From assembly GCA_024235855.1 (NCBI GenBank), contig JACKLN010000004.1, positions 248,001-312,000 on the forward strand: 64,000 bases of DNA, given 5' to 3'. A model generated the notes under the pieces. It was not told the DNA's origin. It did not search any database and worked only from the letters and a program-made list of their open reading frames with translations. Shown piece after piece: positions 27,516 through 35,882 of the stretch (positions are counted from its first letter, which is position 1; every line of letters begins with the position of its first letter). The position numbers and the translations under genes are program-made. This DNA is from Burkholderiaceae bacterium. GTDB taxonomy: Bacteria; Pseudomonadota; Gammaproteobacteria; Burkholderiales; Burkholderiaceae_C.

Positions 27516-28280
27516 ATGACTGTCCAGACCCTGACGAAGGATCACGTCCGTGTGATCACGATCAACCGGCCGGATCGCCGCAACGCGGTGGACGGCCCCA
27601 CCGCCGCCGCGCTGCGCGCCGCGTTCGAGGCCTTCGAAGCCGAAGGCGACGCCCGCGTGGCCGTGCTCACCGGCGCCGGCGGGCACTTCTGCGGCGGGGC
27701 GGACCTGAAGGCAATGGGCGACCCGGCCACGCGCAACGTGCTGGACCCGGAGGGCCATGGCCCGATGGGGCCGACGCGCATGGCGTTCAGCAAACCGGTG
27801 ATCGCCGCGGTGGAAGGCTACGCCGTGGCCGGCGGGCTGGAACTGGCACTGATGTGTGACTTGCGCGTGGCGGCGCAGGGCGCGGTGTTCGGCGTCTTCT
27901 GCCGCCGCTGGGGCGTGCCGCTGATCGACGGCGGCACGGTGCGCCTGCCACGCATCGTGGGCCAGGGCCGGGCGCTGGACATGATCCTCACCGGGCGGCC
28001 GGTGCCGGCCGACGAGGCGCTGGCCATGGGCCTGGCCAACCGCGTGGTGCCCGACGGCCAGGCGCTGGTCGCGGCGCTGGACCTGGCCGCGCAGATCGCG
28101 GCCTTTCCGCAGCGCTGCATGAACGCCGACCGCGCGTCGGCGCTGGCGCAGTGGGACTGGCCGCTGGACGAGGCGCTGCGGCGCGAAGGCCGCGGCGGGC
28201 AGGCGGTGGTGTTCGACGAAGGCCTGGGCGGCGCGGCGCGGTTTGCCGCCGGCGCCGGGCGGCATGGCGAGGCAGCATAG
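27516..28280 (+). CDS. Enoyl-CoA hydratase/isomerase family protein
   Basis: A 254-residue crotonase-family protein. Oxyanion-hole segments are GAGGHFCGGADLKAMG near residue 60 and VEGYAVAGGLELALMCDLRVA near residue 100. INRPDRRNAVD is the usual N-terminal block. The catalytic Glu positions cannot be told without alignment, so the reaction (hydratase, isomerase or other) is uncertain. Divergent from btuB across the riboswitch leader. Confidence 0.9.
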   Translation: MTVQTLTKDHVRVITINRPDRRNAVDGPTAAALRAAFEAFEAEGDARVAVLTGAGGHFCGGADLKAMGDPATRNVLDPEGHGPMGPTRMAFSKPVIAAVEGYAVAGGLELALMCDLRVAAQGAVFGVFCRRWGVPLIDGGTVRLPRIVGQGRALDMILTGRPVPADEALAMGLANRVVPDGQALVAALDLAAQIAAFPQRCMNADRASALAQWDWPLDEALRREGRGGQAVVFDEGLGGAARFAAGAGRHGEAA

Positions 28281-28385
28281 ACCCCCCACGGCGCGCACCC
28301 GACCGCCGCACCCGCTGGGCTATCCTCCGCCCACCCCACGTGACCCGGCGCACACCCGCGCCACCGCAGCGAAAGGACACGCACC

Positions 28386-29570
28386 ATGGGCCTCATCCAG
28401 GCAGCCAAAGGCGCCATCGGCGGCATGCTGGCCGACCAGTGGCTGGACTTCTTCACCGTGCCCGACGGCCTGCCCCCCACGGCCGCGCTGTTCGCCGCCG
28501 TGCCGCGCGGCACCAACGCCGGGCGCGGGTCCAACACCAAGGGCTCGGCCAACATCATCAGCAACGGCTCACGCATCGTCGTGCCCGAGGGCTACGGCCT
28601 GCTGCTGATGCAGGACGGCGCCGTCACCGCCTTCGTGGCCGAGGCCGGCGCCTACGAGTGGCGGTCGGACGACCTGCAGTCGCAGTCCATCTTCAGCGGC
28701 GGCGGGTTGTTCGACGCGCTGATCCGCCAGAGCTGGGAACGCTTCAAGTTCGGCGGCCAGCCGGGCGCGCAGCAGGCGGCCTTCTTCGTGTCGATGAAGG
28801 AGCTGCCGGACAACCGCTTCGGCACGCAGTCGGAGATCTACTGGGACGACGGCTACCTGAACGCCCAGGTGGGCGCGCTGACGCGCGGCAGCTACACGCT
28901 GCAGATCGTGGACCCGATCCGCTTCGTCAAGAGCTTCGTGCCGGCCAGCTACCTGCAGCCCGGCCAGGTGTTCGACTTCACCGACATGGACAACGCGGCA
29001 GCCAGCCAGCTGTTCAACGAGGTGGTGAGCTCGCTGGCGCCGGCCTTCAGCCTCTACACCAACGACCCCGGCAAGGGCAACCGCATCACGCGCATCCAGC
29101 AGGATTCGATCGGCTTCGCGCAGAGCCTGTCGGACGCCGTGGAGCGCGCCTACCGCTGGCAGAGCGACCGTGGCCTGGTCATCGTCAAGACCGCCATCGT
29201 CTCCATCGAGTACGACGCCAACACGCGCGAACTGCTGAAGACCGTGCAGCGCGCCGACGCGCTGGCCGGTGCGCGTGGCAATTCGAACCTGCAGGCCTCG
29301 GTGGCCGCGGGCATGCAGGCGGCGGGCGAGAACGCCGGCCCGGGCGGCATCATGGGCATGGGCATCGCCGCGGGCAGCATGGGCGGGCTGGCCGGGCTGC
29401 AGCAGCCGGTAGCGCCGGCGCCGGCGCCGGTGGCCGCACCCGCGGCGCCAGCGGCACCCGCGGCCGACGACCCCATCGCCCGCCTGACGCGCGCCAAGCA
29501 GATGCTGGACGCCGGCCTGATCACGCAGGCCGACTACGACGCGGTCAAGGCCAAGGCGCTGGGGCTGTAG
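28386..29570 (+). CDS. SPFH-domain protein with C-terminal SHOCT domain
   Basis: A 394-residue protein. The first 270 residues are an SPFH-like domain (VVPEGYGLLLMQDGAVTAFVAEAGAYEWRSDD; SYTLQIVDPIRFVKSFVP), a stomatin/flotillin relative also annotated as virion core protein-like. An Ala/Pro/Gly-rich linker with APAPVAAPAAPAAPAA follows, then a SHOCT module (DPIARLTRAKQMLDAGLITQADYDAVKAKALGL). It resembles Bacillus YdjI, which works with YdjG/YdjH and PspA on the membrane; here a zinc-ribbon gene follows 14 bases later but no PspA is seen. Likely cytoplasmic membrane periphery. Confidence 0.86.
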   Translation: MGLIQAAKGAIGGMLADQWLDFFTVPDGLPPTAALFAAVPRGTNAGRGSNTKGSANIISNGSRIVVPEGYGLLLMQDGAVTAFVAEAGAYEWRSDDLQSQSIFSGGGLFDALIRQSWERFKFGGQPGAQQAAFFVSMKELPDNRFGTQSEIYWDDGYLNAQVGALTRGSYTLQIVDPIRFVKSFVPASYLQPGQVFDFTDMDNAAASQLFNEVVSSLAPAFSLYTNDPGKGNRITRIQQDSIGFAQSLSDAVERAYRWQSDRGLVIVKTAIVSIEYDANTRELLKTVQRADALAGARGNSNLQASVAAGMQAAGENAGPGGIMGMGIAAGSMGGLAGLQQPVAPAPAPVAAPAAPAAPAADDPIARLTRAKQMLDAGLITQADYDAVKAKALGL

Positions 29571-29584
29571 GGCCCGCCCGCAGC

Positions 29585-30898
29585 ATGGCGGACGAATCGT
29601 CGCCCCGCCCCATCGGGCCGGGCTCGCCGCAGGACCAGCCGCCGGCCCCGGGCCAGCCGCCGCTGAGTGCGGAGGACCTGGCCCGCCTGCCCGAACCGGT
29701 GCGCGACGAACTGCTGGCGCCCGACCCGGCGGTGATCGACACCGCGTCGAAGGAACTGCGCGACGGCGTCAACCGCTGCCCCAAGTGCGGTGCCACCGAC
29801 GTGCGCCACCGCGCCGGCAGCGACCGGCTGGTGTGCCTGTACTGCCGCCACGAGTGGGCGGCCACGCGGGTGGAGGAGGCCTTCGGACTGGGCGAGGGCA
29901 TTGCCGAGCTGCGCGGCACGCAGATGGCCTCGGGTGCGCGCGACATCGATGTCGATGCCGAGCACCTGCGCAGCTACAAGTGCGCTGGCTGCGGTGCCGA
30001 GGTGGTCATCAACACCGAGACGGCGATGACCGCACGCTGCCATTGGTGCCGCCACGTGCTGGGCGTCAACGAGCAGATCGACAACGGCGCCGTGCCCGAC
30101 GCCGTGCTGCCCTTCCACATCACGAAGGACGACGCGGTGGCGCGCATCCGCCAGTTCGTCAACAAGCGGCGGCTGTTCGCGCTGAAGGCCTTCAAGGCCG
30201 AGTTCACGCCGGAGAACGTGGTGGGCGTCTACCTGCCCTACATGGTGGTGGACGCGCGCGGCAGCGCCGACGCCGCCGGTACCGGCGAGATCCAGACGCG
30301 GCGTTACACGCGCAAGGTGGGCAAGAGCAACCAGACCTTCTACGACGCCGACGTCTGGCGCGTGCAGCGCCACGTGGACTTCACCGTGGACGACCTGACG
30401 CTGGAATCCAGCGCCGAGCGCGGCAACCTGGACACGCGCCGCAACACGCACAACGTCATCAACACCATCCTGCCTTTCGACACCAAGAATGCGGTGAAGT
30501 GGAACGCGTCGTACCTGGTGGGCTACACGTCGGAGAAGCGCGACCGCGACGTGGCCCACCTGATGCCACGGCTGCAGGACCAGATGCTGTCCATCGCACG
30601 CGCGCAGATGGAGCCGTCGGTGGCGCGCTACGACCGCGGCGTGCGCTGGGAGCAGGAGCGGTTGAACCTGCAGGGCACACGCTGGGTGTCGATGTACCTG
30701 CCGGTGTGGCTGTATTCGTACCAGCAACCCGGGCCAGGCGGGCGCGGCGGCCTGCTGCACTACATCGCCGTCAACGGCCGCACCGGCGAGACCATGGGCA
30801 GCGTGCCGGTGCAGCAGTGGAAGCTGCTGCTGGCGGCGCTGAGCATCGGCACGGTGGTGGAGGCGCTGGCGCTGTGGTTCATCGCGAACGCGGGCTGA
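29585..30898 (+). CDS. TFIIB-type zinc-ribbon membrane protein (YdjG-like)
   Basis: A 437-residue protein. A Pro-rich start is followed by two zinc ribbons: CPKCGATDV...CLYCRHEW near residues 64-85, and CAGCGAEV...CHWCRHV near 130-155. The large central region (about 170-400) is family-specific and unassigned; the C-terminus ends in one membrane helix (LLLAALSIGTVVEALALWFIAN). The order SPFH then zinc-ribbon matches Bacillus ydjI/ydjG, where the pair holds PspA at the membrane. The same role here is an inference from that resemblance. Confidence 0.84.
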   Translation: MADESSPRPIGPGSPQDQPPAPGQPPLSAEDLARLPEPVRDELLAPDPAVIDTASKELRDGVNRCPKCGATDVRHRAGSDRLVCLYCRHEWAATRVEEAFGLGEGIAELRGTQMASGARDIDVDAEHLRSYKCAGCGAEVVINTETAMTARCHWCRHVLGVNEQIDNGAVPDAVLPFHITKDDAVARIRQFVNKRRLFALKAFKAEFTPENVVGVYLPYMVVDARGSADAAGTGEIQTRRYTRKVGKSNQTFYDADVWRVQRHVDFTVDDLTLESSAERGNLDTRRNTHNVINTILPFDTKNAVKWNASYLVGYTSEKRDRDVAHLMPRLQDQMLSIARAQMEPSVARYDRGVRWEQERLNLQGTRWVSMYLPVWLYSYQQPGPGGRGGLLHYIAVNGRTGETMGSVPVQQWKLLLAALSIGTVVEALALWFIANAG

Positions 30899-30915
30899 GC
30901 GGCGGGAGACATCGC

Positions 30916-31170
30916 ATGGAGAACAACGACGGCATCCTCTTCCTGCTGGCCCTGGGCCCGGCCAGCGCCGCAGGCTTCTACTGGGCCATCTACCGGCATT
31001 ACCGCAACACCGACAAGTCGCACGCCTTCGAGCGAGAGACGGCGGTGGAGGTGCTGGCGCTGGGCGGCGCGGAACACGACCGCAAGGTGGACGAGGTGCG
31101 CGGCACGAAACGCACGCGGATCGACGGGGATAACGTGGGGAACCACCGGGTGCGGGTGCGGGGGATGTGA
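30916..31170 (+). CDS. Small single-helix membrane protein, unknown
   Basis: An 84-residue protein: an N-terminal hydrophobic segment (about 7-27, GILFLLALGPASAAGFYWAIY), then a basic and acidic tail with TAVEVLALGGAEHDRKVDEVRGTKRTRIDG. It is 17 bases downstream of the zinc-ribbon gene and is the third gene of that cassette. No family recognised; the position suggests it belongs to the same membrane complex. Confidence 0.7.
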   Translation: MENNDGILFLLALGPASAAGFYWAIYRHYRNTDKSHAFERETAVEVLALGGAEHDRKVDEVRGTKRTRIDGDNVGNHRVRVRGM

Positions 31171-31177
31171 GGGGCGG

Positions 31178-31208
31178 CGTCCGATCGGAGGCGTTCTGCG
31201 ATCGGACG
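31178..31208. terminator. Inverted repeat, possible terminator after the SPFH cassette
   Basis: Perfect 10-bp arms CGTCCGATCG and CGATCGGACG with an 11-base loop begin seven bases after the stop at 31170. It could end the cassette transcript or be an operator for the beta-lactamase gene downstream. The rest of the 202-base gap shows no gene. Confidence 0.5.
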
Positions 31209-31372
31209 GCTGCGCCAGACAGGAAGCAGCCCGTCCGTTGGGGGCCTGTCCGACGTCACCTGACGACCCCAAGGAGCCCTCTGCGGTCGCGCCGACAAAG
31301 GTCCCCTACGATCTCGTCATCGTCCGTTCATCGCTCCGGAGGGCGCGAACTTCGCGAGCAGAGTCACCGCGC

Positions 31373-32545
31373 ATGAAGCTGCCGACGCCGTTGCCCTTGA
31401 ATTCCCGATGGTTGACGCTAATGCTTGCGCTGCTGATGCCAATCGCCGCGTGCGCGGAGGACGGTGCAGCAAAGGTCAAGTCCACCGTCGATGCGACGGT
31501 GCGACCGCTCTTGTCGCAGCACGACATACCCGGCATGGCGGTGTCTCTGACGGTGGATGGCCGCTCCTACGTCTTCAACTACGGGGTTTCGTCGAGGCAG
31601 AGCCAGACGCCGGTCAGCGATTCAACACTCTTCGAGATCGGCTCGATCAGCAAGATGTTCACCACGACGCTGGCTGCCTACGCGCACGCGACCGGCAAGC
31701 TCTCGCTGGACGACCACCCCGGGCGCTTCCTCCCTCGGCTGAAGGGTCGGCCCATCGATCGGGCCACGCTGCTCCATCTGGGGACGTACACCGCCGGCGG
31801 CTTGCCTTTGCAGTTCCCCGAGCACGTTGCCGACGACAGTGCCGCGCTCGCCTTCTTCCAAGGCTGGAAGGCCGAAGGGCCGCCGGCGACGATGCGGCAG
31901 TACTCCAACCCGAGCATCGGGCTGCTCGGCGCCGTCACCGCCGTGGCGATGAAGGACGGCCTCGCGAGGTTGATCGAGACCCATCTGCTGCGCCCGCTGG
32001 GCATGAGCCACACCTTCATCCAGGTGCCGCCCCGGGTGATGGCCGACTACGCCTGGGGTCATCGCGAGGGCAGGTCGGTGCGCATGAATCCCGGTCCGCT
32101 GGACGTCGGCACCTATGGCATCAAGTCGACGGCCTCCGACCTGCTGCGCTTCGTTCGGGCGCACATTGATCCGAGTGGACTGCAGGCGCCGATGCGCGAG
32201 GCGATCCGCGTCACCCAGATCGGGCAGTTCGGGGTCGCCGGCATGGTGCAGGGCTTCGGGTGGGAGCAGTTTCCCTACCCGCTCCCCCGCGAGTTGCTGC
32301 TCGGTGGCAATGCACCGGAGATCATCTTCGAGCCGAACCCCGTGCAGCGCGTGGATCCAGGGTGGGAGGCATCGTCGCGCTTGTTCGGCAAGACCGGTTC
32401 GACAGGCGGCTTCGGTGCCTATGTGGCGTTCGTACCGGCCAAGCAGTTCGGCCTCGTGATCCTGGCCAACAAGAACTTCCCGATTTCCGCGCGGGTCGAG
32501 GCGGCCCACGCGATCCTTGAGCAGTTGCTGCCAGGCTCACGTTGA
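31373..32545 (+). CDS. Class C (AmpC-type) beta-lactamase-like serine hydrolase
   Basis: A 390-residue exported protein. The signal peptide ends near AACAED (about residue 28). The serine beta-lactamase motifs are present: SxxK as SISK near residue 92, YSN (YxN) near 182, and KTG in LFGKTGSTGG near the C-terminus, the AmpC set. No ampR regulator is adjacent. Codon use is plainly different from its neighbours, with TTG, CTA, CTT and CGA codons that are rare elsewhere here, so lateral transfer is likely. It may be a beta-lactamase or a related esterase or D-Ala peptidase; the AmpC motifs favour the former. Confidence 0.85.
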   Translation: MKLPTPLPLNSRWLTLMLALLMPIAACAEDGAAKVKSTVDATVRPLLSQHDIPGMAVSLTVDGRSYVFNYGVSSRQSQTPVSDSTLFEIGSISKMFTTTLAAYAHATGKLSLDDHPGRFLPRLKGRPIDRATLLHLGTYTAGGLPLQFPEHVADDSAALAFFQGWKAEGPPATMRQYSNPSIGLLGAVTAVAMKDGLARLIETHLLRPLGMSHTFIQVPPRVMADYAWGHREGRSVRMNPGPLDVGTYGIKSTASDLLRFVRAHIDPSGLQAPMREAIRVTQIGQFGVAGMVQGFGWEQFPYPLPRELLLGGNAPEIIFEPNPVQRVDPGWEASSRLFGKTGSTGGFGAYVAFVPAKQFGLVILANKNFPISARVEAAHAILEQLLPGSR

Positions 32546-32790
32546 CAGGGTGAGCCGGCTTCGTCGGCTGCATCCGCGAAGGGGCTACCGAGCGCTGGCG
32601 CAGCCCTGAGTGCGAAGGCTGGTTCCGGCCGAAAGTGGTGAAGCCGGACAAAGGCTGATCGGCAGCTACCGCTGCAGCGTGGTCACGACAGGCAGACCAG
32701 GACGCAGCACAGACCGTGTGGAATCTCGCGTGGCCAATCGGCACCATGCCGGCCCCGGCGCAGGGCCAACGGCGCTGCGCGGTCGACCGC

Positions 32791-33432
32791 TCAGCCCGGC
32801 CCGCCCGCCCGCAGCCGCTCCGCCAGCACGCGCTCCACCGTGTCCACGATCACCTGCGTCTGGCGGTCGATCTCCAGGTGCACGGCATCGCCCGGGGCCT
32901 TGTCGCCGAAGGTCGTCATGCGCAGCGTCTCGGGGATCAGCCAGACCTCGAACCAGCCGCTGCCGTCGGGCTCGCGGGCGCACTCGGCAACCGTCAGGCT
33001 GGCGCCGTTGACGGCGATGAAGCCCTTGGGGAAGACGTAGCGCATCCACGGCGCCGGCACGCCGAAGCGCAGCACGCGGTTGTTCTCCGGCGTGCGCATC
33101 GCCGCCAGCGTCGCCGTGGTGTCCACGTGGCCCGACAGGATGTGGCCGCCCACCTCGGCGCCGGTGACGAAGCTGCGCTCGACGTTGACGCGGCCGCCTT
33201 CCTGCAGCGCGCCCAGCGTGGTCAGCGACAGCGTCTGCTGCATGACGTCGAAGTGCGCCGCATCGCCCTCCACCTGCGTCACGGTCAGGCAGCAGCCGTC
33301 CACCGCCACGCTGGCGCCCACCTGCAGGCCGGCGGTGAAACCCGCCGGGCACTGCAGCACGATCTGGCGCAGACCCGGCTGCGCGGTGATGCGGGCGGCT
33401 TGGGCCACGCCCTGGACGATGCCGGTGAACAT
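32791..33432 (-). CDS. ribE: Riboflavin synthase alpha subunit
   Basis: A 213-residue enzyme that converts two 6,7-dimethyl-8-ribityllumazine molecules to riboflavin. It opens MFTGIVQGVAQ, the family start, and contains two similar barrels: VGASVAVDGCCLTVT with HVDTTA, and KGFIAVNGASLTVAE with RTPENNRVLRF. The 5' end meets the P450 gene's promoter region, divergent, with 39 bases between starts. No other rib genes are nearby. Confidence 0.95.
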   Translation of the reverse strand: MFTGIVQGVAQAARITAQPGLRQIVLQCPAGFTAGLQVGASVAVDGCCLTVTQVEGDAAHFDVMQQTLSLTTLGALQEGGRVNVERSFVTGAEVGGHILSGHVDTTATLAAMRTPENNRVLRFGVPAPWMRYVFPKGFIAVNGASLTVAECAREPDGSGWFEVWLIPETLRMTTFGDKAPGDAVHLEIDRQTQVIVDTVERVLAERLRAGGPG

Positions 33433-33471
33433 GCGGAGATCATAGGCGCCCGGCCGCGCCTAGACTGCCGC

Positions 33472-34701
33472 ATGCACGACACCGACGACACGGGCGCGGC
33501 GCTCGCCCGCGACTTCAGCCTGGCCAGCCCGCCGCCCGGTTTCATCGACGACCCGGCGCCGGTCTGGGCCGCGCTGCGGCGGCACCGCCCGGTGCACCGG
33601 CTCGACGAACGCAGCGTCTACCTGACGGCCTACGACGACGTGCTGGCGGTCTACCGCAGCCCATCCGTCAGCAGCGACAAGCAGCAGGCCTTCGCGCCGG
33701 TGTTCGGCACCGCCGCGCCGCTGTACGCGCACCACACCACCAGCCTGGTGTTCAACGACCCGCCGCGCCACACGCGGGTACGGCGCATCCTGATGGGGGC
33801 GCTGAACCAGCGGGCCATCGCGCGCATGGAGGCCGGGGTGCGGATGCTGGTGGATGACCTGCTCGATACGCTGGCCGGCGAGCCCGCGCCCGACCTGATC
33901 GCGCACTTCGCGGCGCAGATCCCGGTGGAGGTGATCGGCAACCTGCTGGCCATCCCGCGCACGGACCGCGGCCCGCTGCGGGGCTGGTCGCTGGCCATCC
34001 TGTCGGCACTGGAGCCGGCGCCGTCGGCCGCCGTGCAGGCCGCGGGCAATGCCGCGGTCACCGAATTCCTGGACTACCTGCGCACGCTGGTGGCGCAGCG
34101 CCGCGCCCACCCCGGCGACCCGGAGGTGGACGTGCTCACCCGGCTGATGCTCGGCGACGCGGAAGGTGCGCTCGACGAAGCCGAGCTGATGCACAACTGC
34201 ATCTTCCTGCTCAACGCCGGCCACGAGACCACGACCAACCTGATCGGCAACGGCGCCTTGCTGCTGATGACGCACCGCGACCAGCTCGCGCGCCTGCTGG
34301 CCGAGCCGGCGCTGATCAACCCGGCGGTGGAGGAACTGCTGCGACTGGAAAGCCCGATCCAGATCAACAACCGGCTGACCACGGATGCGGTGCCGCTGCC
34401 CTCGGGCACGACGCTGCTGGCCGGCACCTTCGTGCACCTGGCCATCGGCGCGGCCAACCGCGACCCGGCCGTGTTCGCCGACCCGGACCGGCTGGACATC
34501 ACCCGCAGCCCCAACCACCACCTCGCCTTCGGCCAGGGTGCGCACGCCTGCTCGGGCATGAACGTGGCGCGCATGGAGGCGCGCATCGCACTCGGCCGGC
34601 TGTTCCACCGCTTCCCGCGGCTGGCAACGGATGGCGAGCCGGTGCGCGACCGGCGGCTGCGCTTTCGCGGCTTCCAGCGCCTGCCGGTGCGCCTGGGCTG
34701 A
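33472..34701 (+). CDS. Cytochrome P450
   Basis: A 409-residue soluble P450. I-helix oxygen-binding motif NAGHETTTN near residue 250, K-helix ExxR in EELLRLE, and haem loop FGQGAHACSGMNVARME with the ligand cysteine near residue 361. It should be a monooxygenase fed by a ferredoxin; no ferredoxin or reductase gene is next to it. Substrate unknown. Upstream lies the divergent riboflavin synthase gene, downstream the glycosylase gene five bases later. Confidence 0.95.
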   Translation: MHDTDDTGAALARDFSLASPPPGFIDDPAPVWAALRRHRPVHRLDERSVYLTAYDDVLAVYRSPSVSSDKQQAFAPVFGTAAPLYAHHTTSLVFNDPPRHTRVRRILMGALNQRAIARMEAGVRMLVDDLLDTLAGEPAPDLIAHFAAQIPVEVIGNLLAIPRTDRGPLRGWSLAILSALEPAPSAAVQAAGNAAVTEFLDYLRTLVAQRRAHPGDPEVDVLTRLMLGDAEGALDEAELMHNCIFLLNAGHETTTNLIGNGALLLMTHRDQLARLLAEPALINPAVEELLRLESPIQINNRLTTDAVPLPSGTTLLAGTFVHLAIGAANRDPAVFADPDRLDITRSPNHHLAFGQGAHACSGMNVARMEARIALGRLFHRFPRLATDGEPVRDRRLRFRGFQRLPVRLG

Positions 34702-34706
34702 CCGAC

Positions 34707-35882
34707 GTGGAACCGTTCAAGAACCTGCTCAGCCCGGCCCTGGTGAGGCGCATGGCGCAGCACCTGCATCGAGCGCACCGCCGCTTCGACGCGCCGGTTT
34801 TCACGGCCCTCGCCATCGCCGGCCTGGAAGAGCTGGAGATGAAGGCGCGTGCGATGCAGATCGCCAGCGCGCTGGAAGCCACGCTGCCGACCGACTTCGA
34901 CCGCGCCTGCGGTGTGCTGGAGGCCGCCTTGGCCCCGCCCTGGCCGGGCGACCGCCTGGGCAGCGACGACCCCTGCCGCGACGGCCTGGAAGGCTGGGCG
35001 CTGTGGCCGGTGGGCGAGTTCGTGGCCCGCCGCGGGCTGGGCGAGGTGCCGCGCGCACTGCAGGCGCTGCATGCCGTCACCCAGCGCTTCAGCGCCGAGT
35101 TCGCGATCCGGCCCTTCATCGTGCAGGCGCCCGACAGCGTGTTCGCCACGCTGCAGCGCTGGGCCGGCGACCCCAGTGCCCACGTGCGCCGCCTGGTCAG
35201 CGAAGGCAGCCGCCCGCGCCTGCCCTGGGGCATCCGGCTGCAGGCGCTGGTGGACGACCCCTCGCCCACGCTGCCGCTGCTGGCCGCCTTGCAGGACGAC
35301 ACCAGCGACTACGTGCGCCGCAGCGTGGCCAACCACCTCAACGACATCGCCAAGGACCACCCGGAGGTGGTGGTCGACTGGGTATGGCGGCACCGGCCTG
35401 GCGCATCCTCGGCGCGGCTGGCGCTGCTGCGCCATGCCAGCCGCAGCCTGGTCAAGGCCGGGCACCCCGGCATGCTGGCGGCCTGGGGCCTGGGCCGGGC
35501 GTTCGATGGCGAGACTGCACTGCGCCTGGGGGCCACGCACTGCCGGCTGGGGGAGCACCTGCCGTTCAGCCTGACGTTGAGCGCCCGGGGGAAGCGGCCG
35601 CAGGCGCTGGTGATCGACTACGCCGTGCACCACGTGAAGGCCGACGGTTCGCGCCGGCCCAAGGTGTTCAAGGGCTGGACACTGAGCCTGGCCCCGGGCG
35701 AGACCCGTGTGCTCGAGCGCAGGCACCCGCTGAAGGTGGTGACGACACGGCGCTACCATCGGGGCCGGCACGCCCTGGACCTCCGCATCAACGGCCAAGT
35801 GGTGGCGCATGCCGAGTTCGAACTCGAGATCGAATGCATCGATCCTCCATCACCCGCAGGGCGCGGCAGGTCGCGGCCCTGA
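34707..35882 (+). CDS. AlkC-type DNA glycosylase with C-terminal Ig-like domain
   Basis: A 391-residue protein of the HEAT-like-repeat DNA alkylation repair family. The helical repeat body (residues about 1-270) has MKARAMQIASAL, VRRLVSEGSRPRLPWG and VRRSVANHLNDIAKDHPEVV, the AlkC/AlkD pattern. The C-terminal 110 residues (PFSLTLSARGKRPQALVIDYAVHHVKADGS) look like the Ig-like domain that marks AlkC-alpha members. It should excise 3-methyladenine-type lesions by base excision. GTG start at 34707, six bases after the P450 stop; its 3' end overlaps the next gene by 49 bases. Confidence 0.85.
   Translation: MEPFKNLLSPALVRRMAQHLHRAHRRFDAPVFTALAIAGLEELEMKARAMQIASALEATLPTDFDRACGVLEAALAPPWPGDRLGSDDPCRDGLEGWALWPVGEFVARRGLGEVPRALQALHAVTQRFSAEFAIRPFIVQAPDSVFATLQRWAGDPSAHVRRLVSEGSRPRLPWGIRLQALVDDPSPTLPLLAALQDDTSDYVRRSVANHLNDIAKDHPEVVVDWVWRHRPGASSARLALLRHASRSLVKAGHPGMLAAWGLGRAFDGETALRLGATHCRLGEHLPFSLTLSARGKRPQALVIDYAVHHVKADGSRRPKVFKGWTLSLAPGETRVLERRHPLKVVTTRRYHRGRHALDLRINGQVVAHAEFELEIECIDPPSPAGRGRSRP

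Noticed and set aside
29393..29465. A repeat region suggested by alternating Ala/Pro codons
   Set aside because: It is a low-complexity linker in the SPFH-SHOCT protein, with no regular DNA repeat unit.
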